DNA of 64,000 nucleotides from Mucidula mucida. Lineage: Eukaryota; Basidiomycota; Agaricomycetes; Agaricales; Physalacriaceae. Position 1 is the stretch's first letter, and each line of letters starts with the position of its first letter. Of this stretch, positions 1 to 10,629 are shown one piece after another. A model generated the notes under the pieces. That model ran no database searches and had not been told where the DNA came from. It was given only the letters and a program-made list of their open reading frames with translations. The position numbers and the translations under genes are program-made. The stretch lies in NCBI GenBank assembly GCA_015501055.1, contig JADNYV010000030.1, forward strand, positions 1 through 64,000, given 5' to 3'.

Positions 1-11
1 CTGAGTCCTTT

Positions 12-41
12 CACCACCACCACCACCACCACCACCACCAT
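12..41. repeat. (CAC)n microsatellite
   Basis: About ten tandem CAC triplets run directly into the ATG at 40 that opens the GQRHQ-family pseudogene, so they would lie in its 5' leader. The tract is a simple sequence repeat and may vary in length between strains. Confidence 0.9.
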
Positions 42-2312
42 GGGACAAAGACATCAAGCCTTCCTCATCGCCAAAGTTGTCCTTCACGGCGGCACGAAAG
101 CCTACTATCGTTGTATCGCTGCCTGGCACCATCAGTGGTGCTATGGTCGCCTCCCCATAGATGCCACTCGTCGTCCTATTACTCTCTTGAAGCAGAAGGA
201 CAATGCTGAGATCGTTCGTGACGAGATCGTATCATACAAGGGAAGTATGGAAGATTTGGCGAACGGCCAGCCATCCCCAAGGCACCATGCCCATACAGTG
301 CTTTCTTGCTCGCACAGGCATGGACATCGACCTTCAAGATCCCACAGAGCCATACTTCAGCGGGGTATCCTTTTCCAACGCTCTTTGCATGCAGGCATGG
401 GCAGCTTCGCCGGGGGTCAGTATGATTGGTTCTCCGCGTCGTGGCGCCGAGCTAAGTTTCTTCGCAGATAACGATGAAGGAATATCGACATTGATATCAG
501 CAATACGCTCGACGCTGCATATTGTTATGCGCATCAGAGCATACGCAAGCCGCTGTCCGCTTCGGACTATGCAGGATTCTATGGCGAAATCTTGAAAGAG
601 ACGCGTCTTCTCACGCTGCAAGTCCTTGCAGAAGCATGGCCACACGAATAAAAACTCGACAATGTCCCCGTCTCACCTACCGATTCCAGTGCCGCCCCAA
701 CTTCTATCCCTCGCCTAGCCGAACTCACTATCGGTCCAGCGGTTGAAGCTGCTATAACGAACAACGACACCCAAGAAGTGGAAAAGCTAATTTGGATGCC
801 AGATAAACTACCATTGATTAGGGCAGCTCTCCGGAATATCTCTCCCTTGCCTGACACCGCAATTCCCTTAATCGCTGAGATCGTCAGGTGCGATCTCGAG
901 TGTACTGACAACGATGTCGTGGACCTCTCTGGATTCACTATGAACTGCGAGCAAATCATCAGAATTGTGCTCTCCTTTTGAGAGGAAGGTCCCTCGACAC
1001 TCAACTTTTCGGGCAATCCTAATGTTACTTTCGGCACGGTCATTGCGGCCGCCCTGCATATGCAGGATATACGACGCCTCGTCTTGCTGAGGACCAATGT
1101 AACCTGCGACGAACTTGCCACGTCGATTGCAGCTAGTCCTGAGACGTATAGCACTCTTGAGCAGCTCGTGCATCCCTTGAATTGGACCAATTCCAGTAGT
1201 CCCTCGATTTCCTCGATTCCCCTTCTTCATCCCCCACAAATTGTGCAGGCCCTGACAGACGTCTTGCTTCCATTTACCGAAGCCGAAAACGGTGTGTATT
1301 TATCCTCCGCTGGGCACTCCGCGCTTTTCCCTCAGACGGCATTGGCTACTGGAGTACGTGCGGCAGGCCAACTATGGGGTGAGCGGCGTGTCGCTTTCTT
1401 CCCCACGACATCCACTTCCGCCATTGAAGGCGCCGGTTGGTGCTTCTTCTTGAAGCTGGATGCGATGGCACTCATGGGTATTCGAATAATGCATGCGGGA
1501 GGTCAGATTTCTCCCTCTATGGTTTTGTCAAAGTGGATCCATCTGGTAGTGATACTCGTATTTGCAACTTACACCAGTTCATGAAGCAGATGACAGCTGA
1601 AAGGCGACCTCTGCCTTCCAACGACGCAGTCAATAAACTGGCTGAGATTCTTGGACAGTTGGAGGCGACCCAACGTGTCTCCCTTGTGACGAATAGTGAT
1701 CTGCTGGTCCGGCTTTGGCCTGAAGCCGCCAGCCTGGCCTGGCTTTTCAAAGCTCTGGCTTTGCCATCTCCCAAGCCAGGCCGGAGCCGTGACTCACGGC
1801 CGGCTCTGGCCTGGCTCTGGCTTGGGCCGTGGCTTGGGGCGGGATGCAGCGGGCGGCAAGTGCATAGCATAATTTTGTTCTCTTGACGTTTATATGGCAA
1901 AGGTAAGCTCTATGGCTTTGACCACAGTCAGAATACCCTTGTCTGGAGACACAACAGTCAAAAATCTTTGGTCAGAGGTCCTGTCATCACCAACCGTCAT
2001 GAGCGCCCTGGATGCAACGAGATTCCGAGGAGAGACCAAAATTGATTGAAGGAGTAATCATGAGCGCTTCAACAGGTATCTGAACACTATACACACCTCA
2101 ACACTTGACTATTTGTTTGCGCCACCTAAGCCACGGCCTGAAAGCTGGCTCACGGCCTGGAAAAGGTGAAGCCAGGCCGTAGGCTCTATCGAGGGCCTGG
2201 CCTGGCTCTGGATTAAACACGGCTGGCCTGGCTTCAAGCCAGAGCCGGCAGATCACTAGTGACGAAAGAGCAACTCTCTACGGTTTTGAGCAAGTTAACG
2301 TACCGTGAATGA
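40..2312 (+). pseudogene. Dead copy of the GQRHQ-family gene, split by a hAT-like element
   Basis: The start MGQRHQAFLIAKVV and the motif CIAAWHHQWCYGRLP match the intact paralog at 13258-15122 (minus), and similarity runs to the C-terminus. Exon 1 ends at 244; a phase-1 intron (245-317) is at the same place as in the paralog. The copy is broken several ways: a frame change near 486, an in-frame TAA at 649-651, an in-frame TGA at 979-981, another frame change between about 1450 and 1520, and a 565-bp insertion at 1694-2258. Beyond the insertion the frame resumes (VTKEQLSTVLSKL) and stops at 2310-2312, matching the paralog end (LIKEEELAGLIG). The family is unknown to me and no function is assigned. 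Confidence 0.88.
1694..2258. mobile_element. Non-autonomous hAT-like transposon (MITE), 565 bp
   Basis: The left end begins TAGTGATCTGC (1694-1704) and the right end is its inverse GCAGATCACTA (2248-2258). Similarity of the inverted ends continues imperfectly inward (CTTTGGCCTGAAGCC against CTCTGGCTTGAAGCC). The element is flanked by a perfect 8-bp direct repeat GTGACGAA at 1686-1693 and 2259-2266. Eight-base target duplications with TAG-type inverted ends are typical of the hAT superfamily. Both subterminal regions are crowded with GCCTGGC-type short repeats. There is no coding capacity, so a transposase would have to act in trans. It sits inside the last coding part of the GQRHQ pseudogene, and removing it plus one target copy makes the reading frame continuous. 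Confidence 0.85.
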
Positions 2313-2475
2313 TTATTCCTACTTGCGTTGTAATCTTAGCAATTTTCTCGAAGAAATGTGTTTACGCCCTGTATGATCATATGCCGTGTACATTTTGTGA
2401 ACCCAAGCTTTTTAAATACCATCGAGTACATCGTCCCAGATCCATATTTCACCCACAGAAAAACTGTTCACTCGC

Positions 2476-3725
2476 CTACACTTGTAGATTCGTAGCGTCC
2501 CACGACTTGGGCGGTCTGAGATCAACATCAGCAAGCCGCGCTCGCGCCATCCTGAATTCCAACTCTTCCGCCTGACTCTTTGCAACGAGAGCAGCCCGAG
2601 CCTCCGCCTGTCGCTGCAGCTCCGCCTCCGATTCGTCCGAGAGGTAATCAGTGAAACCGCCGTCGGATGTGACGGTGTTATCGCTCAAGGAACCACTCCC
2701 ACCGCTACTCCCAGACGCATTGGACATGGTGTCATCATCCTTTTTGGATGACGGCACCCGCGAAAGCTGGTCCGAAAGCTTCATCGCGGTCGGTCTAGGA
2801 GTAGAACTTATGGACGATCGACGTCGTGTATCCAAATTCGATGCCGGAGGCGATGAACGACTGGTCGGGTTTTTGGATGGCGGTGTGGAGGCTTTGCTCG
2901 TGGTACCGCGTTTGATAGGTGTATTCAATCCATCCAAGTCTAGAGCCTTCCGGTTCGGCGAGTGGTTCGCGACGGGGGACCCTCCTCCGCGCTGCTCTGC
3001 GACGAAGTTGGACCCGGTATTCCGCGAGAGGCTACTGGATAATGAGGTAGTACCACTATTCCCTCCGGACCGCGTTTTCGCCGGAATTGGAAGAGCAGGT
3101 GATTTAGGCGCGGAAGGGCTGCCCTTGGGACTGGCGTTGCCCCCGCTGTTCTTGCGATCCAAGGAAGGCGTCGTTTTGACGCGCGCGCCTCCGCTGGTCT
3201 TTGGGGACAGGTTGTCCAAGACAGCTTTGATTTCGGATGGAATAGCTATCTGGTGGATCTTACTGACAGCGCGCCAATCCGCGGCTTGGATGTTGCGGGA
3301 TTCCTGTTGAGTGGGTGGGCGACAGCACCCCGGATATCCGGGATTGCTGTACGGAACACCCTTCTGGGGAGGGTTCATCCGGGCCCACTGATGAACGTAA
3401 GATAAACGTCCCACAGCTACGGCACGACCTACCTTGCAGTAGCCACAGCCGTTGAACAACTCGACTGAATTACTTGGACTAAGTCCAAGCTCGACGGAGA
3501 AAGAGTCCGGACCGTACCTTCGGCATTTCTGAGATAGTAGACGTCGTGTCGGGGATGATTGATGCGATTGCGACATACTTCGTAAACATGTGGACACCTG
3601 TCGGGTACAGTGAGCGGGAGCCGGGCGATGAAGAGCAGTCAAGGAGACCTGTCTTTGTGGGGGAAGACCTTGCACATAGCGCAAGTGCTAATAGCCTGTC
3701 CAACGGAACCATAGACGTGACACAT
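2476..3725 (-). CDS. Hypothetical protein with Cys-rich N-terminus and Ser/Pro-rich tail
   Basis: Start chosen at the ATG opening MCHVYGSVGQAIS. The N-terminal exons carry paired cysteines and histidines (CAMCKVFPHK, CPHVYEVCRNR, CGYCK, PGCCRPP) that could bind zinc. At least three short introns are needed to join them. The remaining roughly 300 residues form one open exon rich in Ser, Pro, Lys and Arg, ending with a charged helix-like stretch (SEAELQRQAEARAALVAK). I do not recognise the family. A nuclear or cytoskeletal role would be a guess. It is divergent from NCS-1 across 330 bp. Confidence 0.7.
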
Positions 3726-4055
3726 TGTGGGGGGATCGAGCAGAGGCAGCCAGGCAGAGAGGACTAAATAGGGCAGGGATAGGTGTGTTTGCAGAGATCT
3801 TTCTCACTAGGATAGAGAGGCCGGCATGTGGTGCCCTGAAAGCTGTTGATCGGGTGGTTTAGGTGAGGCATAACGATAAGATGGGCGCAGGACGTAGCTG
3901 ACCCGCCCAGCTGCCTGCAGGCTGCTTACCAGAGAATAACGGAATTGCCTCTATCAGTGACCAAGTAAATGCACCACGAGCCAGAGCCACGCCCCGAAAG
4001 GATCGATCTAGCGTACCACGTGCTGAATTGATCTTAGCAACTCCCCTCATCAACC
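3726..4055. promoter_or_regulatory. Divergent intergenic region, hypothetical / NCS1
   Basis: These 330 bp separate two start codons on opposite strands, so they should hold both promoters. I see no TATA box or recognised factor site that I could defend. No coding potential is evident. Confidence 0.5.
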
Positions 4056-4877
4056 ATGGGCAAATCGCAGTCGAAACTCACTCCAGAGCAGCTCCAGGAT
4101 CTCCAAAAGAACACCTATTGTCAGTCATCTCTTGGAAGCGTTGAGACATTACTTAGCTCCCCTAGTCGACAAGAAGGAACTGCAGCAGTGGTATGTTTAA
4201 GCACTTCACTCATCACCATCCATCGTGCTCACTGTCGGTCTTCAGGTACAAGGGCTTCCGCAAGGACTGCCCGTCCGGCCAGCTCGACAAGACTGAATTC
4301 AGCCGCATCTACAAACAGTTCTTTCCATTCGGTGATCCCGCGGAATTCGCAGACTATGTCTTCAATGTTTTCGACGAGAACAAGAACGGGACCATCGACT
4401 TCAAAGAGTTCATATGCGCCCTCAGCGTCACTAGCCGCGGTCGTCTGGATGAAAAGCTAAAGTGTATGTCGTCCTTGTTACCGGCCCTACGTCACTTCTC
4501 ATTCTTGCAGGGGCCTTCCAACTATATGATCTCGACAAGGACGGCTTTATAACATACAACGAGATGCTCCAGATTGTCCAGTCCATATACAAGATGACCG
4601 GCGAGATGGTGAAGCTTCCGTCGGACGAGGACACACCAGAAAAGGCAAGTCTGCGCGCTTCCAATAGACTTGGCGCCTAATGCTGTGTAACCGCAGCGTG
4701 TCGACAAGATATTCCATAACATGGATCGGGATAAGGACGCCAAGCTGACGTATGAAGAGTTTGTGGAGGGGAGCAAGCAAGATCCTACGATCGTGCAGGC
4801 AAGTTCCGCGTCGCCCCACGTCGATCCAATCTCATTTCTATCAACAGGCATTATCACTGTACGACGGTCTCGTGTAG
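4056..4877 (+). CDS. NCS1: Neuronal calcium sensor 1 (frequenin) homolog
   Basis: Six exons (4056-4119, 4166-4190, 4246-4463, 4511-4644, 4697-4798, 4848-4877) give 190 residues, the standard length of NCS-1. The start MGKSQSKL is an N-myristoylation signal. EF-hand loops are visible: [24 protein letters not shown] and [12 protein letters not shown]; the first EF hand (KDCPSG) is the degenerate one normal for the family. NCS-1 is a calcium-regulated membrane-anchored switch; in yeasts it activates phosphatidylinositol 4-kinase, which I infer here. Introns 4 and 5 start with GC in the consensus AG|GCAAGT rather than GT. Confidence 0.95.
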
Positions 4878-5138
4878 ACTTTGAGGAATTAGAATCTTTG
4901 ATTTATTGGGGCTGTCTGTCTACTGTGCGTCTGACTATGCACACAACTTTCCTTACTGACAACCCCGCAAGGCTGTGTACCTGTTATCTCGGCATCCACT
5001 ATTATTTTCCGCGCGGATTCGGCAACAACTGCCTTCGTAAACGCTATCTAGTACATTACTTATGTGTAACATCCATATCAGCCATGCCAAATGTAGCTGT
5101 ATCCCTTCAACCAGAAATACCATGCGTATTCATACCCG

Positions 5139-7053
5139 TCACATATTCCATCCATTCGTCCAAGCCTCCTGGCCTTTAACCCAAGTCCGGAGCACGAAGC
5201 CTTGCTTATCAAGCACCACAAGATCAGCATCAGCACCCGCCCGTAGAGTTCCCTTCTTGTTGTCAATTCCCAAACACCTGGTATAGATGGTTAGCAAAGT
5301 CATATGAGTCTACAATGCCTTACTTTGCCGGGTTGACCGTCGCACACTTGATCGCCTCGCCCAAAGTGCAGCCGGTGAACTTTGTGAAATTACGGACACA
5401 CTTGTCCAAGGTAACAACACTGTCCATATGCATTAGTCCCCTGTTATTCAAAGAGGAGAGTTAACCGACCTTCCAGCCAGTGTATTCGTTCCTTCAAGAT
5501 AGAGTTTGTCACCCTCTTTGACGAAGCGCTTACCATCGCGCCATTCATGCACACCATCTTGCAGATGAGGATCCAAGATCTTCATAGCTGGTGTCGCGTT
5601 AGAATTTCAAGACCAAAGTGCAAGGGAAGTCTGACCATCCGTGATGAGGATGCATCCTTCAGGATACGCAGAATAGGCCAACTGTGGTGCTTTCAGTATC
5701 AGTGACTCTTGATGCACATCCAAACTCACCCGGACTGAGTTGGGGTGGGAGTGAATCCCGTCAACAATCAGCTCATAAAATGGCCTCGTAAAGTCCTTCG
5801 CAGAGGTGGGAGTGAGCCCGCCTTGTCCACCCCGGAACAATGGCGTCTGAGGTGGCGTGTCGTTCTGATCAAACGCCTCAGAGCCATCGATAGGCGACCT
5901 TACCCCAGTGACTTGTTTGCTGACGGGGGACTGCATCCCCGAGTAGAGTTGCGCGGTGATGGGCGAGAAGTGCGTCTCGAGGTGGGGAGACGCGCCGAGA
6001 AGACCAATGATCGACGGGTCGCGGTGGTGCAGCTGGGGCATAGCGTTGAACAGATGAGTAATCAGACGTGCGCCATTGCGGACGGCGGTGGTGGCGATGG
6101 CAGAGGTCGCGACACTGTACCGGACGTGATCAGTATATGACGAGACGCGTGGACTTGAGGTGCTATCGCACAAACCTGTGACCAATGGAGAACACAACAC
6201 CTCTGTGGTCGAGTTCAGATACGACATCCATGACTCCTGAAATCTCTGGCGCAGCTGTGATTATGCGGACACCTGCATCGTTCGTGGAAGCCATAAGCCA
6301 ATCTTCCTTCTCAGCTAGATTCTCGGCACCATAGACTTCCTCGAAAGACTTGAGTCCCTTCGATGCCGGGAGCAAAAAGGACGGCGCGTGGGCGCCTCGC
6401 TTTGCCATGTCGATGAACGGTCCCTCCGCGTGCCATCCAAGTAAATTGGCAGAAGCCGGTGCAGACAGCGGACGAAGTAACCGAAGCAGAGTAGGATATA
6501 GGGATTTCTCTTGGGTCTGAGGAAATTGGATGGAAGGACGCGTCAATCATGAGTGGATGAACATACGATGATAGTAGGAACCAACCTGTAGAGTTTTCAT
6601 CAGCCTGATAGCAAGTGCAACGACGGATAGTCATACGAAGTAACTCCAGTTTCAACTATTTTCTTCGCGACATTGGCCAAGCCTTCGTTGTAAACCTTTT
6701 CGTCGCCATTGAAGACAGAAAAGTCGAATCCATATGCTCCATTAATTTGGATGTCGATTAAACCTGGGCTGCGATGGCCGTCAGAATGTGGGTGTTTCTA
6801 GAGAGATCGATAAAGGTCACCTCAAAATATTGCCTCCAAGATCGATGACCATATCAGGCCTTTCTTTCCTCAAGAAGAAGGTTTTCTATAAATCCCGTCA
6901 ACTCTGGGAGAGAAATGACAGCAAATTGCTTACTTGCGCATCCAAGATGACACCACGTCGTTGGTCAATCCAAAGGTCCTTTTCGAGTAGGGTGCCATCC
7001 TCTTGGGGAAGGAGGCAGTTTGTGAAGCAGACAAGGCCGTTGGTGGTAGACAT
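5139..7053 (-). CDS. DAC1: N-acetylglucosamine-6-phosphate deacetylase
   Basis: The spliced product matches fungal NagA/Dac1 throughout. The N-terminus [20 protein letters not shown] starts at the first [14 protein letters not shown] carries the metal-site residues, [18 protein letters not shown] and [16 protein letters not shown] hold further metal and substrate histidines, and ILITDG contains the catalytic aspartate region. The last exons read [11 protein letters not shown] and end WTNGWNM. The enzyme removes the acetyl group from GlcNAc-6-P in the cytosol, a step in catabolism of amino sugars from chitin. Around eight short introns. Its 3' end converges on NCS1 with 261 bp between stops. 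Confidence 0.93.
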
Positions 7054-7241
7054 GGTGTGAAACGGTGAAACAGCCCAACACGTCTACTTTTGAAGCAGAG
7101 CATGCTCATCCGGAACTTATCAGGGAATGTGATAAGCAGCAACTCTCGGCCAACGCGGCTGGTGCGAGGCCATATGCAATGCTACCTTGATCGAACTCAA
7201 ATCGACGTGAAGCACATGCTTTGAAATAGCTGCTCATTGTG

Positions 7242-8295
7242 TTATGATAATTTACCATACTTGCGAAGAAGTCTGTCCTCTACACCGTCACCGACCCACT
7301 TGTAGAGACCCTCCGCGAATGCTAGGTTGTCTTTCTCCGCCTTGAACAGCTTGTTGTAGTCTTGTGGCTGCCCTGCTTGGGGACCCGCTCCAGCAAAGGG
7401 CGAGGCCATCATCATTTGGGACTGGTCAGCCGCCGCTACAGACATGTTCATCAGCGATAACTTTAGCGCTAGGTAGTCAAGACTCACCATTGTCTCCACC
7501 GAGAAGGATCCGGTACAAGCCATTGAGCCCAAAGAAATTTAAAAAGTACCACGACAAGGACGAGACCCAACGCACGTCCATATCTGGTGTCTCGATACCC
7601 CTCTGCAACATCGACTTGAACCCAAGTGTCAAGGGAAATGGCAGTTTGACTGAAATAGTGAAAGAATCAGTTGACTCGTAGTGTGTTAGGACTTGCATAC
7701 GTACTGAGAACGAAACCTTGGAAGAAGAAGTTGATCCATCCCATAATAACCATCTGTGGTACCATCATGACCATCTGCGTTTTCATGCCTGCCATCATCC
7801 CGTCCATAGCGGCGGGGTCTGTCAAGGGGTTTGGTGGGGCGCTTGAGGTTTCGCTGCCAGCGTCTTTGAGGTATGTACCGGATTCATACGCGTCAGAGAG
7901 GTGTCTGGAAATGGAATGGTAGAACACGGGAGGTATAGGTGAGTTGCCCGAGGTTGCACGCAATATTTGGGATCGCGCTAGTGCTCGTCTGTAATCGCGT
8001 TCAAGAAACGATTGAATGAGGAGGCTGTTACGCACTGTTCCCTGACGGCGGCGCGAGGCACTTTTTAGGTGGAGACTGAAGGAGTATCACTACATAATGG
8101 CGTAGTATTCCGACCAATATCTAGCATAGAGTGAGATTGGGTATAAGACGGAAGACGTGGCGTACCATGACCAGTGTGATTGGGAAGAGCACCCAGTCCC
8201 GTATCTGGGGGTCCAGATAGAGTGAGCCACTATCATAGACGAGTTAGCGAAGAGTTGAACAGTAAGGTCAACAAGACTTGCACTGAGCTTGTCAT
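7242..8295 (-). CDS. EMC3: ER membrane protein complex subunit 3 (EMC3)
   Basis: EMC3 is the Oxa1/YidC-family core subunit of the ER membrane insertase. Visible blocks: [18 protein letters not shown] (first membrane segment), [28 protein letters not shown] (second), [17 protein letters not shown] and [19 protein letters not shown] (third). It ends LLRKYGKLS. The start ATG at 8295 joins LYLDP only if the first intron (8230-8281) uses a GC donor (GCAAGT). A 43-nt intron at 7989-8031 is needed to keep the frame between QSPPKK and RALARSQ. Divergent from VTI1 across 149 bp. Confidence 0.92.
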
Positions 8296-8444
8296 GGTGC
8301 GCGTTGAGCTCGATGACTATGCCCAACAAGCGTGACTAAATTTCGGCCCGATCTTCCAGACGTATTGGTCCGTGCCGATGACGCTGTCCGCCTGCCGACC
8401 ACGGCGGTTGATCATCTTGTCTCTTGACCACCACGTCCGCCTCA

Positions 8445-9341
8445 ATGGACACTTCCCCGACGTCGTTGTTTGATTCTTACGAGCAGGATTACAAGCAGCT
8501 CATCGACGGTCTTCGTATCAAGCTCGAAGACCAGGATGATAAGGAGAATGCTGGTATGACATTCACTCAATTCATTCTTCACCATTGGACACGTCTATAG
8601 AGCAACGAAAGGCGACTTTGCGTCGCGCTGATCTAGAGCTCGATGAGGCGGACGAGATGGTGCGCTCTCGAATCTACCTTGGCCTCTTCAACATCTAACC
8701 TATCCCTAGGTTTCTCAAATGGACATAGAAATTCAGGGAATACCGCAGTCAATACGGCCGCAATATCAGACTCGTCTACGGGATGCCAAGTCGGATTTGT
8801 CGCGTTACAAGAAGCTGTTCAAGGAACAAAGCCAAAACGTGGCGCGGGCTTCACTTCTCTCTTCTGGGTCTGCGCCACAGTCTTTCTCTTCAGATGAGCC
8901 ATATGGCGTAAGCGACCGTTCGCGACTACTAGCCGGCACGTCCCTGCTTGATGATGGAACCAAGCGGCTTCAGGATTCACAGCGACTAGCATTAGAGACA
9001 GAAGAGCAAGGTGCTGGGATATTGATGAATCTTCGTACCCAGAGAGAGCAAATTGAGAATTCTCGGAATACAGTGCGTAATTCTATGGTTTGATCTTTCG
9101 TCGCTTGATTATTTTTCTAGATACAACGCGCCGATAGCTCAATCGACCGCGCGTCTAATACGTTGAAAGCTATGATCAGGAGGTGAGACTTCATTTCTCA
9201 TACCCTACTCTACTGCCATTTCTCGCCTAGATTTTACTGACGGCTCCTTCCAGAATGTATCAACAACGCATCGTTACAGGCGCCATTATCACCGTCTTGA
9301 TTCTACTTATTGTGATTATAGTTTGGGAGAAACTCAGTTAA
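8445..9341 (+). CDS. VTI1: Vesicle SNARE Vti1 homolog
   Basis: The product starts MDTSPTSLFDSYEQDYKQLI, the N-terminal Habc helix of Vti1. A Qb-type SNARE helix follows (RALETEEQGAGILMNL-like region, QREQIENSRNTIQRADSSID), then a C-terminal membrane anchor of about 20 hydrophobic residues (GAIITVLILLIVIIVW) and the short tail EKLS. Vti1 pairs with several syntaxins in Golgi, endosome and vacuole fusion. Introns fall at about 8552-8600, 8655-8716, 9074-9120 and 9181-9253. Length is that of the family, about 220 residues. Confidence 0.93.
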
Positions 9342-10545
9342 TTAACGAATGTACGTGGGGTCCTAACTCTTCATCTGCCAGTTTAACCTTAAGCCCTAGA
9401 GGACTACATGATGCTACTCATCGTCGTATATATATCGCTCATTTGAACGTTTAAACTACACGTGATACGACGCATACATGCTTATTTTCGTGTTCGCACT
9501 CTCCCACTTATTTCCCGTCCGAGGAAAAAAGACAACGCCACAATAATACTGACGTCTCTCTAGAATCTTCGGCATTATGCGTTACGCATAGAACGGGAGG
9601 CTTTGAGTGGAATTCAACTGATGCTAATGTCGAGAAGTTGCACATCTCACACCAGAACGCGCTGCTTCTCGTAATTATTATAACTCTCGAAAGGGATATC
9701 TTCCTTATCATCTACATATTGACAGTCACGAAATTAGCGATCTCACTCTTGGCTTGGATCAACGTAAAGCGCGCATATCTTCAAACAGTGTCATTTCTTG
9801 AGTCTCCTGCTCATGGAATTGAGGCTAAAGTAACACCTACACATGGTACTTCAGGGGGGCCGTCGGCGTTGTCAACCTTTTGATGTAGCTCTGGTTGAGC
9901 ACTACACAAGAACGGCCCGACTCCGTTTGAAATTGCGTTCTGATTTGAATCTATTCAGTTCGTGTGCATCGCGTCCAAGAAGGGAGGTTTAGGATACTAT
10001 CCTTGGTGTGTTTGACGACGAGAAACGTTGTCTCAGGTACGTATCCTGCATTCTGAGTCTTGAAGACGTTCGGTGACTTGAACTCGCAGTCCCGGCTCGG
10101 TGTCCACGTTATGGCCAGCTTTCTGTCGCCTCCCCCTGATCCATTCTGAAATTGTCTGGATTAGCTGTAGGATCTTTTTTGCCGCTCTACCGAGCCTTCG
10201 GCCGAATATCGTCTCCTGGATGCTCCTGCCGAATTGACACTAGAGGAGGAGAACCCATTCGCAGTCTTTTTAAGCCTGTAAGTAACTTTGGTACTAATCT
10301 TCCCTCATAGTCCGCCCGAGAAACCACCAAATTACAGGTTTCTCTAAGCGTTGACAAGTTGCAAGGACATCTGAATCCAGACGACACCGTGCGCTCGCAC
10401 TCTGTCCACCAATAGACCATTGATTCGGATGCATCCCTGCACCACTCAAAACTCTTTGAATTCTGTGCCTTGTCTGTCCAGTGTCTGTCCTGACTGGAGC
10501 GAGTCTGGAGCGATCCATATGTGCCGGAGGTTTTTTTTGATTGCA
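9342..10545. other. Unassigned 1.2-kb stretch with exon-like fragments
   Basis: No complete gene is supported. On the plus strand 9990-10410 contains exon-like pieces between good splice signals (donor gtacgtatcc near 10036, acceptor ctcgcag near 10089, acceptor gctgtag near 10170, donor gtaagtaact near 10279), including DAPAELTLEEENPFAVFLSL and VSLSVDKLQGHLNPDD. I cannot join them into a family I know. They may be a small lineage-specific gene or remnants. Confidence 0.35.
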
Positions 10546-10546
10546 G

Positions 10547-10595
10547 TATCAGATATCGCGTAATCTGATAACTTTATAACGGGGGTATCTGATAA
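10547..10595. promoter_or_regulatory. Cluster of iron-type GATA sites upstream of the siderophore transporter
   Basis: Two perfect copies of ATCTGATAA lie at 10563-10571 and 10587-10595, 24 bp apart, and an inverted near copy (TATCAGAT) at 10547-10554. ATCWGATAA is the known extended binding sequence of the fungal iron-sensing GATA repressors (SreA, Fep1, Urbs1 class). The sites end 34 bp before the transporter ATG. I infer repression under iron sufficiency; no factor gene is in this window. Confidence 0.7.
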
Positions 10596-10629
10596 AGAAG
10601 TTAAGATAGGCCTACCCCTTCCTCCTGCA

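Noticed and set aside
2651..3310. Long plus-strand frame (219 codons)
   Set aside because: It is the mirror of the Ser/Pro-rich exon of the minus-strand gene; biased codons make the complement open.
7989..8066. Apparent frameshift in EMC3 between QSPPKK and RALARSQ
   Set aside because: A 43-nt intron at 7989-8031 (gtaaca to attacag) joins the two frames exactly, giving a normal EMC3 sequence.
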